Assembly: GCA_963767475.1 (NCBI GenBank)
Contig: CAVYEI010000003.1
Span: forward strand, 806,001 to 870,000
Length of the DNA stretch: 64,000 nucleotides
Direction of reading: 5' to 3'
DNA from: WHSW01 sp963767475
GTDB lineage: Bacteria > Actinomycetota > Thermoleophilia > Solirubrobacterales > 70-9
Position 1 is the first letter of the stretch; every line of letters starts with the position of its first letter. Below are positions 7,499-16,366 of this stretch, piece by piece. The notes below the pieces were generated by a model. The model saw only the letters and a program-made list of their open reading frames with translations. It made no database searches and was not told where the DNA came from. The position numbers and the translations under genes are program-made.

Positions 7499-8640
7499 TG
7501 GCTCAGCCGTCGCTCGGCCGAGAGCGCGGTCGCGTGCAGGATCAGGGTGAAGACGAAGGCGGAGAAGCCGGTCACCACCAGGGTCGCGCCGAACACGGCC
7601 AGGTGAGGCTCGGTGGTCGAGGGCGAGCCGAGCTCGAGTCCGCGCTGCAGGTAGTCGACGAGCAGGGGAACGATCGCGATCACGCCGAGGACGACCATCC
7701 CGGCGGCGATGCCGACGGTGCGGGTGTAGCGGAAGACGCTGGTCCAGCGGCGCGTCGCCTCGCCTGTGTAGTCGAACAGGACCTGGGCGATGCAGCCGAG
7801 GAAGATCCCCTGGACGCCGATGATCGTGAACACCATCCCGAACAGCATCGAGTACAGCGACAGGGTCACCGGGCCGAGGTCGATCGGGCCGGCGGCCAGC
7901 GGCACGGTGAGCAGGAGGCCGAGCGCCAGCAGCACCATCCCCGGCTTGAAGGCGAAGAAGTCGGCGCCGTAGACGAACATCGCCCGCAGGTTGATCCAGG
8001 CGGCGCTCCAGGGCGAGAACCAGCCGGAGCGCTTGTGGTGTGAGAGCCGGCCCTCCTTGTCCTTGAGGAAGCGGACCGGGCACTCGGTCGTGCGCAGCTC
8101 CATGTGCACCGACTTGAGCACCATCTCGCTCGCGTATTCCCAGGATTGGGATCGCAGGTCCATGCGCTTGAAGGCATCGAGCGTGATCCCCCGCATTCCG
8201 CAGTGGATGTCGGAGAACTTGGAGCCGAAGAGGCGGTTGAGGATCCAGGTGGTAACCGGCGTGCCCAGGTACTGGTGCAGCGGCGGCATCGAGCCCTTCT
8301 CGATCGAGCCCTTCCAGCGCGAGCCCATGACGAACTCGAACCCCTGGCGGAAGCGCTCGACGAAGGCGCCCAGCAGGCGGAAGTCGTAGGTGCAGTCGGC
8401 GTCGCCCATCAGCACCCAGCGCCCGCGGATGTGGGGAAGCGCATCGATGTAGGCGCGACCGAGTCCGCGTTTGGGCACCCGCAGGACCCGGGCGCCGTTG
8501 GCGAGCGCGAGCTCGGCGGTGCGGTCGGCCGAGCTGTCGACGATCAGGATCTCGCCGGCGACGCCGGCGTCGGCGAGCCCCTGCTCACACCAGGCGACGA
8601 ACTCCTCGATCGTCAGCTCCTCGTCGAGGGCCGGAATCAC
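7495..8640 (-). CDS. GT2 glycosyltransferase with C-terminal membrane domain; N-terminus probably longer
   Basis: A GT-A domain (DSSADRTAE, then the DxD-like MGDADCTYDF) is followed by about four membrane segments in the last 150 residues, as in polyprenyl-phosphate sugar synthases. Charged SHHKRSGWFSPW precedes the membrane part. The only ATG/GTG/TTG start in frame is GTG 8640, which would delete the first beta strand (LSIV before IPALDEE). The frame stays open upstream to CTG 8781, which overlaps the hddC stop as CTGA and would add 47 residues. I think the longer form is real. Donor and acceptor are unknown. Confidence 0.85.
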   Translation of the reverse strand: MIPALDEELTIEEFVAWCEQGLADAGVAGEILIVDSSADRTAELALANGARVLRVPKRGLGRAYIDALPHIRGRWVLMGDADCTYDFRLLGAFVERFRQGFEFVMGSRWKGSIEKGSMPPLHQYLGTPVTTWILNRLFGSKFSDIHCGMRGITLDAFKRMDLRSQSWEYASEMVLKSVHMELRTTECPVRFLKDKEGRLSHHKRSGWFSPWSAAWINLRAMFVYGADFFAFKPGMVLLALGLLLTVPLAAGPIDLGPVTLSLYSMLFGMVFTIIGVQGIFLGCIAQVLFDYTGEATRRWTSVFRYTRTVGIAAGMVVLGVIAIVPLLVDYLQRGLELGSPSTTEPHLAVFGATLVVTGFSAFVFTLILHATALSAERRLSQ

Positions 8641-8777
8641 GATCGAGAGGTCGACCGGCGCCTCGGGGTCCTCCCCGGGCGGGATCAGCAGCTCGACCTC
8701 GGTCGGGCGCCCGTCGGGGCCCGGCGGGAGGCGCTCGGCGCCGGCGGGCGCGATCGTCGCTTGCTCGGCGATCGCGA

Positions 8778-9509
8778 TCAGCCCCTGGCCTCGGCGCCGG
8801 CGCGCTTTCGCAGCAGCGCATCGAGCTCGGCGAGTCCCTCCGGGGAGCCGATCTCATAGAAGCGCTCGCCGACCTCGTGGGCGGCGAGCCGGCCTGCGGC
8901 GGCCAGGCGCGAGTAGGTGTCGGACAGATCGGTCACCTGGTCGGGCGGGATCTCGGCGACGACTCGATCGCGATCGAGGATCGAGAAGCCGTAATCGATC
9001 TGGTCCATCCCCTCGGCGGCCGGGTTGGAAACCCCCTTCTCGTAGCGCACCACCCAACCGTCCTCGATCCTGGCGTTCGATGCGTCCCAGCGGCCCTCGT
9101 TTCGCAGCGTGCACATGAGCGCGTCCGGGCGCCTGGCGCGGAAGTCTGCGAACACCGCGCCGAGGTCGGCGCTCAGATACGAGTCGCCGTAGAGGACCCC
9201 GAGCTCGGGCTCGAGCACGCCTTGCTCGTGCGCGAGGCGCACCGCCCCGCCGGTGCCGCGCAGCCGATCGCCCTCGTCGACGTAGTCGACCCGCAGGCCG
9301 TAGCGCTCTCCGTCGCCCACATGGGCGCGGATCGCGCCGCCGAGATGGCCGATGCAGAGCACGACGTCGGTGACCCCGGCGCCCGCCAGCCAGGCGAGCT
9401 GGTGATCGGCAAACGGGCGCCCGGCAACCTCGAGCAGGTACTTGGGCAGCGACGCGGTTACCGCCTTCATCCGGGTCGCGAGCCCGCCGGCGAGAATGAC
9501 CACCTGCAT
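8778..9509 (-). CDS. hddC: D-glycero-D-manno-heptose 1-phosphate guanylyltransferase-like
   Basis: This 243-residue nucleotidyltransferase has the N-terminal signature LAGGLATRMKAVTASLPKYL (G-G-x-x-T-R then P-K). It also has VLYGDSYLSADL at the metal site and IDYGFSILDRD near the product-binding region. The family includes RmlA, mannose-1-phosphate guanylyltransferases and HddC. Immediate adjacency to an HddA-type kinase and to GmhA/GmhB favours HddC, which makes GDP-heptose. The ATG at 9509 is two bases from the kinase stop. Confidence 0.85.
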   Translation of the reverse strand: MQVVILAGGLATRMKAVTASLPKYLLEVAGRPFADHQLAWLAGAGVTDVVLCIGHLGGAIRAHVGDGERYGLRVDYVDEGDRLRGTGGAVRLAHEQGVLEPELGVLYGDSYLSADLGAVFADFRARRPDALMCTLRNEGRWDASNARIEDGWVVRYEKGVSNPAAEGMDQIDYGFSILDRDRVVAEIPPDQVTDLSDTYSRLAAAGRLAAHEVGERFYEIGSPEGLAELDALLRKRAGAEARG

Positions 9510-9511
9510 CG

Positions 9512-10492
9512 TCAGTCGCGCACCAGCACGGTCGAGCCGTCGAAGTCGAAGCTGAACCGCGTCTCGCGCAGGCCCTCGGCGGCCATCGCCGTGCGCAAGG
9601 CCGGCGGATCGTCGGCGTAGAACATCAAGAAGCCGCCCATGCCGGCGCCGACGAGCTTGCCGCCGATCGCTCCGTTGGCGACCCCGAGCTCATACCAGCG
9701 GTCGATGTCGCTGTTCGAGATCCCGGCCGAGCGCTTTCGCTTTCGCTGCCAGTGCTCGTTCATCAGCGCGCCGAAGGCGTCGGGCTCGCCGCCCTCGAGC
9801 ACCCGCTTGATCTCCAGCCCGAGCTCCTTCGTGCGGTCGAGGTTGTCGAGCATCTCGGCGTCGCCGACCTGCGAGCGCTGGTGCTGGTCGAGCAGGATGT
9901 CGCCGGCCGAGCGCGAGTAGCCGGTGAAGAACAGCATCAGCCGCTCCTCGAGCGTGTGCAGGGTCTCGTTGGAGACCGCGAGCGGGCTCACGGAGACCGT
10001 GCCGTCCGGGCTGAGCTCGAAGCAGGTGAGGCCGCCGAAGGCGGCGATGTACTGATCCTGCTTGCCGACCGGCTCCCCGAGCACCTCGATCTCGATCCGC
10101 GCCGCCTCCTGGGCCAGCGCCCCCGGGCTGACGTGCTCGCGCTCGAGCGCGTAGACGGCGCGCAGCAGCCCGACGGTGAAGGCGCCCGAGGAGCCGAGCC
10201 CGGTGGCCGCCGGGATGTCGGCGACGGAGACGATCTCGATCCCGGGCTCGGTGCCGCGCTCGGAGAGCACCGCGCGCACGATCCTGTGCTCGATCTGATC
10301 GACCGATTCGCGGCGCTCGAGCTCCGAGTACTTGATCAGGTAGTCGTCGGTGAAGGTGTGATTGATGGCGATGTACATGTGCTTGCTGATCGCCGCCGAG
10401 ATCACGAATCCGCCGCGCTGCTCGTAGTAGCTCGGCAGGTCAGTGCCGCCGCCACCGATCGATATTCGAAGGGGGGTGCGAGAGATCAGCAT
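9512..10492 (-). CDS. hddA: D-glycero-D-manno-heptose 7-phosphate 1-kinase (GHMP kinase)
   Basis: This 326-residue GHMP kinase has the N-terminal RTPLRISIGGGGTDLPSYY that is characteristic of the HddA/heptose kinase branch. The ATP loop is ATGLGSSGAFTVGLL, and the C-terminal glycine motif is KLVGAGMGGFLMFY. It phosphorylates C1 of heptose 7-phosphate to give the bisphosphate used by GmhB. It is the first gene of the minus-strand operon, with ATG at 10492. I see no clear Shine-Dalgarno or TANNNT hexamer in front of it, so its promoter is unassigned. Confidence 0.9.
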   Translation of the reverse strand: MLISRTPLRISIGGGGTDLPSYYEQRGGFVISAAISKHMYIAINHTFTDDYLIKYSELERRESVDQIEHRIVRAVLSERGTEPGIEIVSVADIPAATGLGSSGAFTVGLLRAVYALEREHVSPGALAQEAARIEIEVLGEPVGKQDQYIAAFGGLTCFELSPDGTVSVSPLAVSNETLHTLEERLMLFFTGYSRSAGDILLDQHQRSQVGDAEMLDNLDRTKELGLEIKRVLEGGEPDAFGALMNEHWQRKRKRSAGISNSDIDRWYELGVANGAIGGKLVGAGMGGFLMFYADDPPALRTAMAAEGLRETRFSFDFDGSTVLVRD

Positions 10493-10633
10493 CTTCGTAA
10501 GGGGTTGGGGGCGAGGAGGGGCGCCGGCCGCCATGCGGCGCGGCGACGAGGGGCCCCCGCCGGACCGAGGCAGCAGGATACAGAGCGCATACCCACGCGG
10601 TCCCGAGGCCCAGCCGTCACAATCCGACCCCAA

Positions 10634-11425
10634 TTGACCGCCGATCAAGCACCCGCGACGCCCGCAACCGGCGCCGACGACTGGGATGAGCACTGGAGCC
10701 GCTACGCGGGTGCCGCCGAGCTCAACCCCGCGCAGGCGTTTCGCCGCCGCCTGGTCCTGGCGGCGCTCGACGTGCGCGAGCCCGCTGCCCGGATCCTCGA
10801 TATCGGCTCGGGGACCGGCGACCTGGCGGCCGACCTCGAGGCGGCGCTGCCGGCGCCGCGGGTGCTCGGGCTCGAGCTCAGCGCCACCGGCGTCGAGATC
10901 GCTCGCCGCAAGGTCCCGGCCGCCGACTTCCTCCAGTGCGACCTGCTCGCCGGCGAGCCACCAGCGCCCGAGCACCGGGCATGGGCCGAGTTCGCGGTCT
11001 GCAGCGAGGTGCTCGAGCACGTCGACGACCCCGCGGCGCTGCTGCGCGGCGCCCAGCCCTACCTGGCCCCGGGCTGCCGGATCGTGATCACCGTGCCGGG
11101 CGGCCCGATGTCGGCCTTCGACCGCCACATCGGCCACCGCCGCCACTTCGACCGCGCGGCCCTCGCCGAGGTCGTGGTCGCCGCCGGGCTGCAGCCCGAA
11201 TCGGTGCGCGCGGCGGGCTTTCCGTCGTTCAACGTCTACCGCCTGCTGATGGTCGCGCTCGGCGACCGGCTGACCGACACCGCCACCGCTCGTGCCGAGC
11301 GCCCCGGCCTCGGGGCGCGCGCCGCCGCCCGCGGCTTCGACCGGCTCTTCCGCATCAACGCCGGCGGCCGGCGGTTGGGGTTCCAGATGGTCGCGGTCGC
11401 ACGCCAACCCGCCGATGCAGGCTGA
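10634..11425 (+). CDS. class I SAM-dependent methyltransferase
   Basis: The protein has ILDIGSGTGDLAADLE (motif I), a CDLLAGE acidic loop and CSEVLEHVDDPAALLRGA, followed by IVITVPGGP. This is a standard type-11-like methyltransferase. A conserved HRRHFDRAAL stretch recalls methyltransferases found in glycan loci. The best start I can find is TTG 10634 (263 residues). In-frame codons farther upstream give low-complexity Arg/Gly peptide, and no Shine-Dalgarno is obvious, so the start is uncertain. Its last 11 bases overlap the next gene. Confidence 0.83.
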   Translation: MTADQAPATPATGADDWDEHWSRYAGAAELNPAQAFRRRLVLAALDVREPAARILDIGSGTGDLAADLEAALPAPRVLGLELSATGVEIARRKVPAADFLQCDLLAGEPPAPEHRAWAEFAVCSEVLEHVDDPAALLRGAQPYLAPGCRIVITVPGGPMSAFDRHIGHRRHFDRAALAEVVVAAGLQPESVRAAGFPSFNVYRLLMVALGDRLTDTATARAERPGLGARAAARGFDRLFRINAGGRRLGFQMVAVARQPADAG

Positions 11426-14400
11426 TCGATCTCGCGCCGGCTGGCGCGAGCGCGTCGACGTGGCGGTGGTCTGGCGGCTGATCGTCGCGCTGCTGATCGC
11501 CGCGGCCGCCTGCGGCCTCGTCTGGGTCGCCTATCCGCGCAGCCTCGAGATCGAGACAGACATCATCGGCAACCCGATCTTCACCGGCTTCAACGTGCGC
11601 CGTTACGCGGTCGAGTTCCTGCTCTTGACGGTTGCCCTGCCGGGCCTGACGCTGGCGCTCTTCTTCGGCCTCGAGGCGTTCGCTCGTCGCCGGCAGCCGA
11701 GCGACTCGCGGCGCGAGTGGCTTCCCCGTACCGAGGCCGAGCCTGAACCCGATCCGGCCACGCTCGATCGCCCCGGCGCCGGGACGTCGGCCTATCTGCG
11801 GCTGGCCGCCGTCGGCGCGCTGCTGGCGCTGGCGATCGCGATCCAGATCGAGGCATCCGACAGCTGGTTGTTGACGCTCCTGGTCCCGGTCACGCTCGGC
11901 TATGTGATCGTCGCCCGAGGGCTTGCGGTGGCACTCGCGCGCGCACGCTCGCTGAACGCCGACGAGGTCACCGCCGCGGTCAACGCCGTCTTCGCCGGCT
12001 TCTCGCTCCTCGTCCTTGCCGTCGCCTCCGAGGCGTCCCAGGTCAAGGTGGTGGCGCCGCCGAGCACGGTCGACTACCCGTTCGCACCCCTGTGGGCACT
12101 GCTCGCGATCGGGATCCTCGCCGGGGCCGTGGTCTGCGCGCTCGTGGTTCGCAGCCCGCCGGCCGGCTGGCGGCGAATCGAGCGGATCACCCTCCTGACC
12201 CTGGTCAGCAGCGTCGGCGTCTACCTGTTCATCGCCCAGATGGCGGGTCAGCAGGGACCTCCCGACCTCTTTCACGACGGCGAGCGCCTCGGAGCGGCCA
12301 ACCTGGTCGGCGACGGCGCCTTCCCGTGGCGCGACATCCTCTTCCCGCACGGGCTGTTCTCGGACGTGCTCCTGCCGGCGCTCGACCGCGTGAGCCTCGA
12401 CGACAGCCGCTGGGGCATGTTCGCCGGCCGGGCGATCATCGAGGGACCGCTGTTCTGGGTCACGAGCTTCGCCCTCTGCGCCTGGCTCTTCTGGCGCAAC
12501 TGGCTGTTCCTGGTCGCCGCCGAGCTGATGCTGCTCACCGGCTGGTTCGACTCGATCAACAACGACCGGCTGATGCTGCTGCCGCTCAGCCTGCTGGCGC
12601 TGGCGGCGCTGCTCGCCCGCCCGACCTGGCCGCGCGCCTTCGCGCTGATGGCGATCACCGTCGGCCAGGCGATCACGGTGCCCGAGGCGACGGCCTACTC
12701 GGCGGCGGTATGGGCGGTCGTCGTCGCCTACGAGATCGTCCACCGGCGGTCGCCGGAGGCCGCCGGCCACACCGGGCACGCTTGGGCCAGGACGCTGCGA
12801 ATCGTCGTCGCCGGCCTCGTCTGCGGGCTCGCGTTCGCGATCTTCCTCGCCGCCAATCACGCCCTCGACGACTTCCTCGGCTACTACCGCACGTTCGTCG
12901 GCGGCCACGACCTGACCGGCGGCCTGCCGGTGACCTGGGACGGCGTCGCGTTTGCGGCCAAGGTCGTCTTCCCGGTCGCCGTGATCCTCGTCGCCTGGGC
13001 CTACGCTGGGGTGCGGATCTGGACGCGGAAGTGGTTCACGCGAGCCGACTGGGTGGTCGGCGCGGCGATCATCGGCCTGATCCCCTATTACGGCAAGTTC
13101 CTCACCCGCGCCGACGGCGGGCACCTCCACCAGGTCGCCGCCGAGGCGCTGATCCCGGCGCTCTACATCGTCTACCGGATCGTCCAGGTCGCCGACGCGA
13201 GCGCGCTTCGCAGCGGCCGGCGCTGGCTCGCCTGGCGGCCGGCGACCGTCGCCTGCGTGGCGATCGCGGTGATCGCGGCACCTGCCTCGCTGCTGACCCG
13301 GGCCGAGACGCTGCCGCTGCGGCTCACCGGGATCGCCTTCACCCCGGTCGAGAACGAGCGGCTCGGCTACGCGGTCGAGGGCAGCTTCCCCGAGGGGCTG
13401 CCCGAGGGGATCCAGCGGGTGATCGACGACTACACGGGCGAGGGCGACACGATCTTCGACTTCACCAACAGCCCGCTGCTGTTCGACTACCTGCTCGACG
13501 ACCGCACGGCGACGCGCTTCTACCACGTCAGCATGGCGATCCCCGAGGCCGCCCAGGAAGAGCTGGTCGACGAGCTCGAGGCCGAGCGCCCGGCCCTGAT
13601 CGCCTACTCGAGCCGCTATCACGGGCTGCCGGTCTGGGACGGGATCTCGAACCCGGTGCGCCACTACATGGTCAGCGACTATCTGCTCGACCACTACCGG
13701 CCGGTGGCCGAGGTCGGCGACTACGTGTTGATGGCCCGCGACGACCTGCCGCCGCGGCCCGGCGAGCCGCCCGATGCCGGCGAGCTCTACTTCTCCGGCT
13801 TCAGCTGCGACTGGGGACTGGCCCCGGAATACCTCAGCGTCGACCCCGAGGCCGGCGCCGAATCGGTCGACGTGCCGCTGGCGGACGCCGGCGAGGCGAC
13901 CGCGATCGATGCCACCGGCTGGGCCGGCGACCTCGAGGGCGGCCTGCCCGCGAGCGAGGTCCTGCTCGTCCGCGACGACCAGATCATCTCCAGCGCACCG
14001 ACCGGTAGCCCGAGGGCCGACATCGCGATCGGCTCCGGGCTCCCGGCCCTCGGCGGCTCGGGCTTCGAGATCAAACGGATGCTGCTCGCCGGCGACGTCA
14101 CCGAGTCCGGGCCCCTGCACTTCTACGCCGTCGCCGCCGATGGCAACGCCGCCTCGGAGCTCGGCTCGCCGGCCGCCGGCCAGCCGCAACCCGAGGTGCT
14201 CGAAGGGCCCGGCGGCCGCCGGGTGCCGGTGCGCGAGGGCGCCGTCGACGGCTACGTCGACGAGCTGGTCGCCGATCCGATGCGCCGCTACCGGCTCGGG
14301 CTGCCCGCCGACGCCGTCGACTACAACTGGCTCACGCTGAGCTCCTCGACCCCGTTCGGCGATGATCGCTTCGTGGTCTCCGATGCGAAGCCGGGCCCGG

Positions 14401-14555
14401 CGCGCTCGATCGCCTTCCGCTCGATACCGGGTCGCTCCAACTCCGAGCAGGTCGAGGTGGGCAGCTGCCCGCAGTGGCACGGCTACGGCGACCGAGACGT
14501 CTACCTCGGGATCAGCGACGACGCGCCGCCGGTCGATGCGCGGTTGACCCGGTAA
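11415..14555 (+). CDS. very large polytopic membrane protein with extracytoplasmic C-terminal half (GT-C-like)
   Basis: This 1046-residue protein has about a dozen membrane segments in residues 15-620 and a soluble C-terminal region of roughly 420 residues rich in Asp/Glu and Pro. The first long external loop contains DLFHDGERLGAANL, an acidic motif placed like the catalytic aspartates of GT-C enzymes, and a later loop has KFLTRADGGHLHQV. I infer a lipid-linked sugar-using glycosyltransferase, but no named family is certain. The ATG at 11415 overlaps the methyltransferase end. No signal for lipoprotein processing is present. Confidence 0.75.
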   Translation: MQADRSRAGWRERVDVAVVWRLIVALLIAAAACGLVWVAYPRSLEIETDIIGNPIFTGFNVRRYAVEFLLLTVALPGLTLALFFGLEAFARRRQPSDSRREWLPRTEAEPEPDPATLDRPGAGTSAYLRLAAVGALLALAIAIQIEASDSWLLTLLVPVTLGYVIVARGLAVALARARSLNADEVTAAVNAVFAGFSLLVLAVASEASQVKVVAPPSTVDYPFAPLWALLAIGILAGAVVCALVVRSPPAGWRRIERITLLTLVSSVGVYLFIAQMAGQQGPPDLFHDGERLGAANLVGDGAFPWRDILFPHGLFSDVLLPALDRVSLDDSRWGMFAGRAIIEGPLFWVTSFALCAWLFWRNWLFLVAAELMLLTGWFDSINNDRLMLLPLSLLALAALLARPTWPRAFALMAITVGQAITVPEATAYSAAVWAVVVAYEIVHRRSPEAAGHTGHAWARTLRIVVAGLVCGLAFAIFLAANHALDDFLGYYRTFVGGHDLTGGLPVTWDGVAFAAKVVFPVAVILVAWAYAGVRIWTRKWFTRADWVVGAAIIGLIPYYGKFLTRADGGHLHQVAAEALIPALYIVYRIVQVADASALRSGRRWLAWRPATVACVAIAVIAAPASLLTRAETLPLRLTGIAFTPVENERLGYAVEGSFPEGLPEGIQRVIDDYTGEGDTIFDFTNSPLLFDYLLDDRTATRFYHVSMAIPEAAQEELVDELEAERPALIAYSSRYHGLPVWDGISNPVRHYMVSDYLLDHYRPVAEVGDYVLMARDDLPPRPGEPPDAGELYFSGFSCDWGLAPEYLSVDPEAGAESVDVPLADAGEATAIDATGWAGDLEGGLPASEVLLVRDDQIISSAPTGSPRADIAIGSGLPALGGSGFEIKRMLLAGDVTESGPLHFYAVAADGNAASELGSPAAGQPQPEVLEGPGGRRVPVREGAVDGYVDELVADPMRRYRLGLPADAVDYNWLTLSSSTPFGDDRFVVSDAKPGPARSIAFRSIPGRSNSEQVEVGSCPQWHGYGDRDVYLGISDDAPPVDARLTR

Positions 14556-14561
14556 GGCTCG

Positions 14562-15640
14562 ATGGCCGCTGATCCGCACCGGGTCCTGATCACCGGCGGC
14601 GCCGGTTTCGTCGGCGCCAACCTGGCGGTGGCGCTCGCCGCCCGCCATCCCGATTGGGAGCTCGTCGCGCTCGACAACCTGCACCGCCGCGGCTCGGAGC
14701 TCAACCTGCCGCGGCTCGAGGCCGCCGGGGTCGAGTTCGTGCGCGCCGACGTCCGCGATCGCGAGGCGCTGCTGGCCGTAGCCGAGCTTGGCGCGCTGGT
14801 CGAGTGCTCGGCCGAGCCCTCGGCGCTGGTCGGGATGAGCGGCGATACCTCCTATCCGTTCGAAACCAATCTCGTCGGCGCCTACAACTGCCTCGAGCTC
14901 GCGCGTCGCGACCGGGCCCAGTTCGTCTTCTCTCGACCAGCCGCGTCTATCCCTACCGGGCGCTCTCGGAGCTCGAGCTGATCGAGGAGCCGAGCAGGTT
15001 CGAGCTCGCCGAACACCAGCAGCGCGAGGGCGCCTCGGCGGCCGGAATCTCGGAGCGCTTCGGGCTCGACGGCCCGCGGACGCTCTACGGCGCGACCAAG
15101 CTCGCCGCCGAGCTGCTGGTCGCCGAGTACGCGGCCAATTTCGAGCTCGCGACGGTGGTCAATCGCTGCGGCGTGATCGCCGGGCCGTGGCAGATGGGCC
15201 GCGTCGACCAGGGCGTGTTCACGTTCTGGCTCCTCTACCACCACTTCGGCAAGCCGCTGAGCTACATCGGCCACGGCGCGACCGGCAAGCAGGTGCGCGA
15301 TTTGCTCCACATCGCCGACCTGATCGAGCTCGTCGATCTGCAGCTCAGCGATCCGCAGGGCTGGGACGGGTTCGTCGGCAACGTCGGCGGCGGGCGCGAG
15401 ATCAGCCTCTCGCTGGCCGAGACGACCGCGCTCTGCCGCGAGCTGACCGGCAACGAGGTCGCGATCGGCGCCGAGCAGACCAACCGCCCGGGAGACGTGC
15501 CGCTCTATCTCTCCGACTGCACGCGCCTTTACGAGCACACCGCCTGGCGCCCGAGCCGCGACCCGAGCCAGGTGCTCGCCGACACCCACGCCTGGCTGCT
15601 AGACAACGAGGCCGCCGTCGCCGGCTCATTAGAGCTTTGA
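14562..15640 (+). pseudogene. CDP-paratose/tyvelose 2-epimerase-like SDR, broken by a one-base deletion
   Basis: The first part (from ATG 14562) has VLITGGAGFVGANLAVAL and continues to AQFVF. The homologous continuation (STSRVYPYRALSEL, LYGATKLAAELL, GVIAGPWQMGRVDQGVFTF) lies in another frame. Restoring one C near 14929-14932 would give an uninterrupted enzyme of about 360 residues with the active-site STSRVY and YGATK motifs. In the given sequence translation stops at 14981. The remainder shows no other damage, which favours a sequencing error or very recent mutation. The end overlaps the next gene as TTGA. Confidence 0.8.
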
Positions 15641-16365
15641 AGCTGTCAGTCGTCATCCCCGCGCACAACGAGGCCGGCTCGATCGCCGCCACGCTGCGCG
15701 AGACCGCTACCGAGCTCGAGCAGGCGGGGATCGAGCACGAGATCCTGGTCGTCGACGACGCCAGCTCCGACGGCACCCCGGCCGTGGTCGCGGCGATCGC
15801 CACCGACCATCCCGGCGTCCGCTGCATCGCCTCCCACCACCCGCGCGGATTTGGCTTCACCGTGCGCTCCGGGCTCGAACGGTTTCAGGGCGATGCCGTG
15901 GCGGTGATGATGGCCGACGGCTCCGACCGTGCCCAGGACCTGGTCCGCTATCACGCCGTGCTCGAGGCCGGCTACGACTGCGCCTTCGGCTCTCGCTTCC
16001 TCATCCGCGGCTCGGTCCACGACTACCCGCGGGTGAAGCTGGGGTTGAACCGGCTCGCGAACTGGTTCGTGAAGGTGCTCTTCCGCCATGGCTACAACGA
16101 CACCACCAACGCCTTCAAGGCCTATCGCCGCGAGGTGATCGAGACGGTGCAGCCGCTGCTCTCGCACCACTTCAACCTCACCGTCGAGCTGCCGCTGAAG
16201 GCGATCGTGCGCGGGCATTCGTTCAAGGTGATCCCGATCACCTGGGCCAACCGCACCTCGGGCGAGTCAAAGCTCGCGATCCAGGAGATGGGCAGCCGCT
16301 ATCTGTTCATCGTCCTCTACGTGTTCCTCGAAGCCCATCTGAGCCGCGGCGACTACCACCGCTGA
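15637..16365 (+). CDS. GT2 glycosyltransferase, dolichol-phosphate mannosyltransferase-like
   Basis: This 242-residue GT-A domain protein starts LKLSVVIPAHNEAGSIAATL and has VVDDASSDGTPAVV and the metal-binding region MMADGSDRAQDLVRY. YNDTTNAFKAYRREVIE is typical of polyprenyl-phosphate-mannose/glucose synthases lacking membrane segments. Such enzymes load a sugar on polyprenyl phosphate for GT-C transferases, which are abundant here. The TTG start at 15637 overlaps the preceding stop as TTGA and places the Rossmann strand right at the N-terminus. Confidence 0.88.
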   Translation: MKLSVVIPAHNEAGSIAATLRETATELEQAGIEHEILVVDDASSDGTPAVVAAIATDHPGVRCIASHHPRGFGFTVRSGLERFQGDAVAVMMADGSDRAQDLVRYHAVLEAGYDCAFGSRFLIRGSVHDYPRVKLGLNRLANWFVKVLFRHGYNDTTNAFKAYRREVIETVQPLLSHHFNLTVELPLKAIVRGHSFKVIPITWANRTSGESKLAIQEMGSRYLFIVLYVFLEAHLSRGDYHR

Positions 16366-16366
16366 G

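Noticed and set aside
9752..10633. Long in-frame upstream extension of the methyltransferase gene at 10634
   Set aside because: It runs antisense through the heptose kinase gene and reads as low-complexity charged sequence; the kinase is unmistakable.
11355..14684. Open frame of more than 1100 codons antisense to the large membrane protein
   Set aside because: Composition is almost entirely Arg, Gly, Asp, Glu and Gln with no hydrophobic core. It is a product of high GC at third codon positions opposite a real membrane protein.
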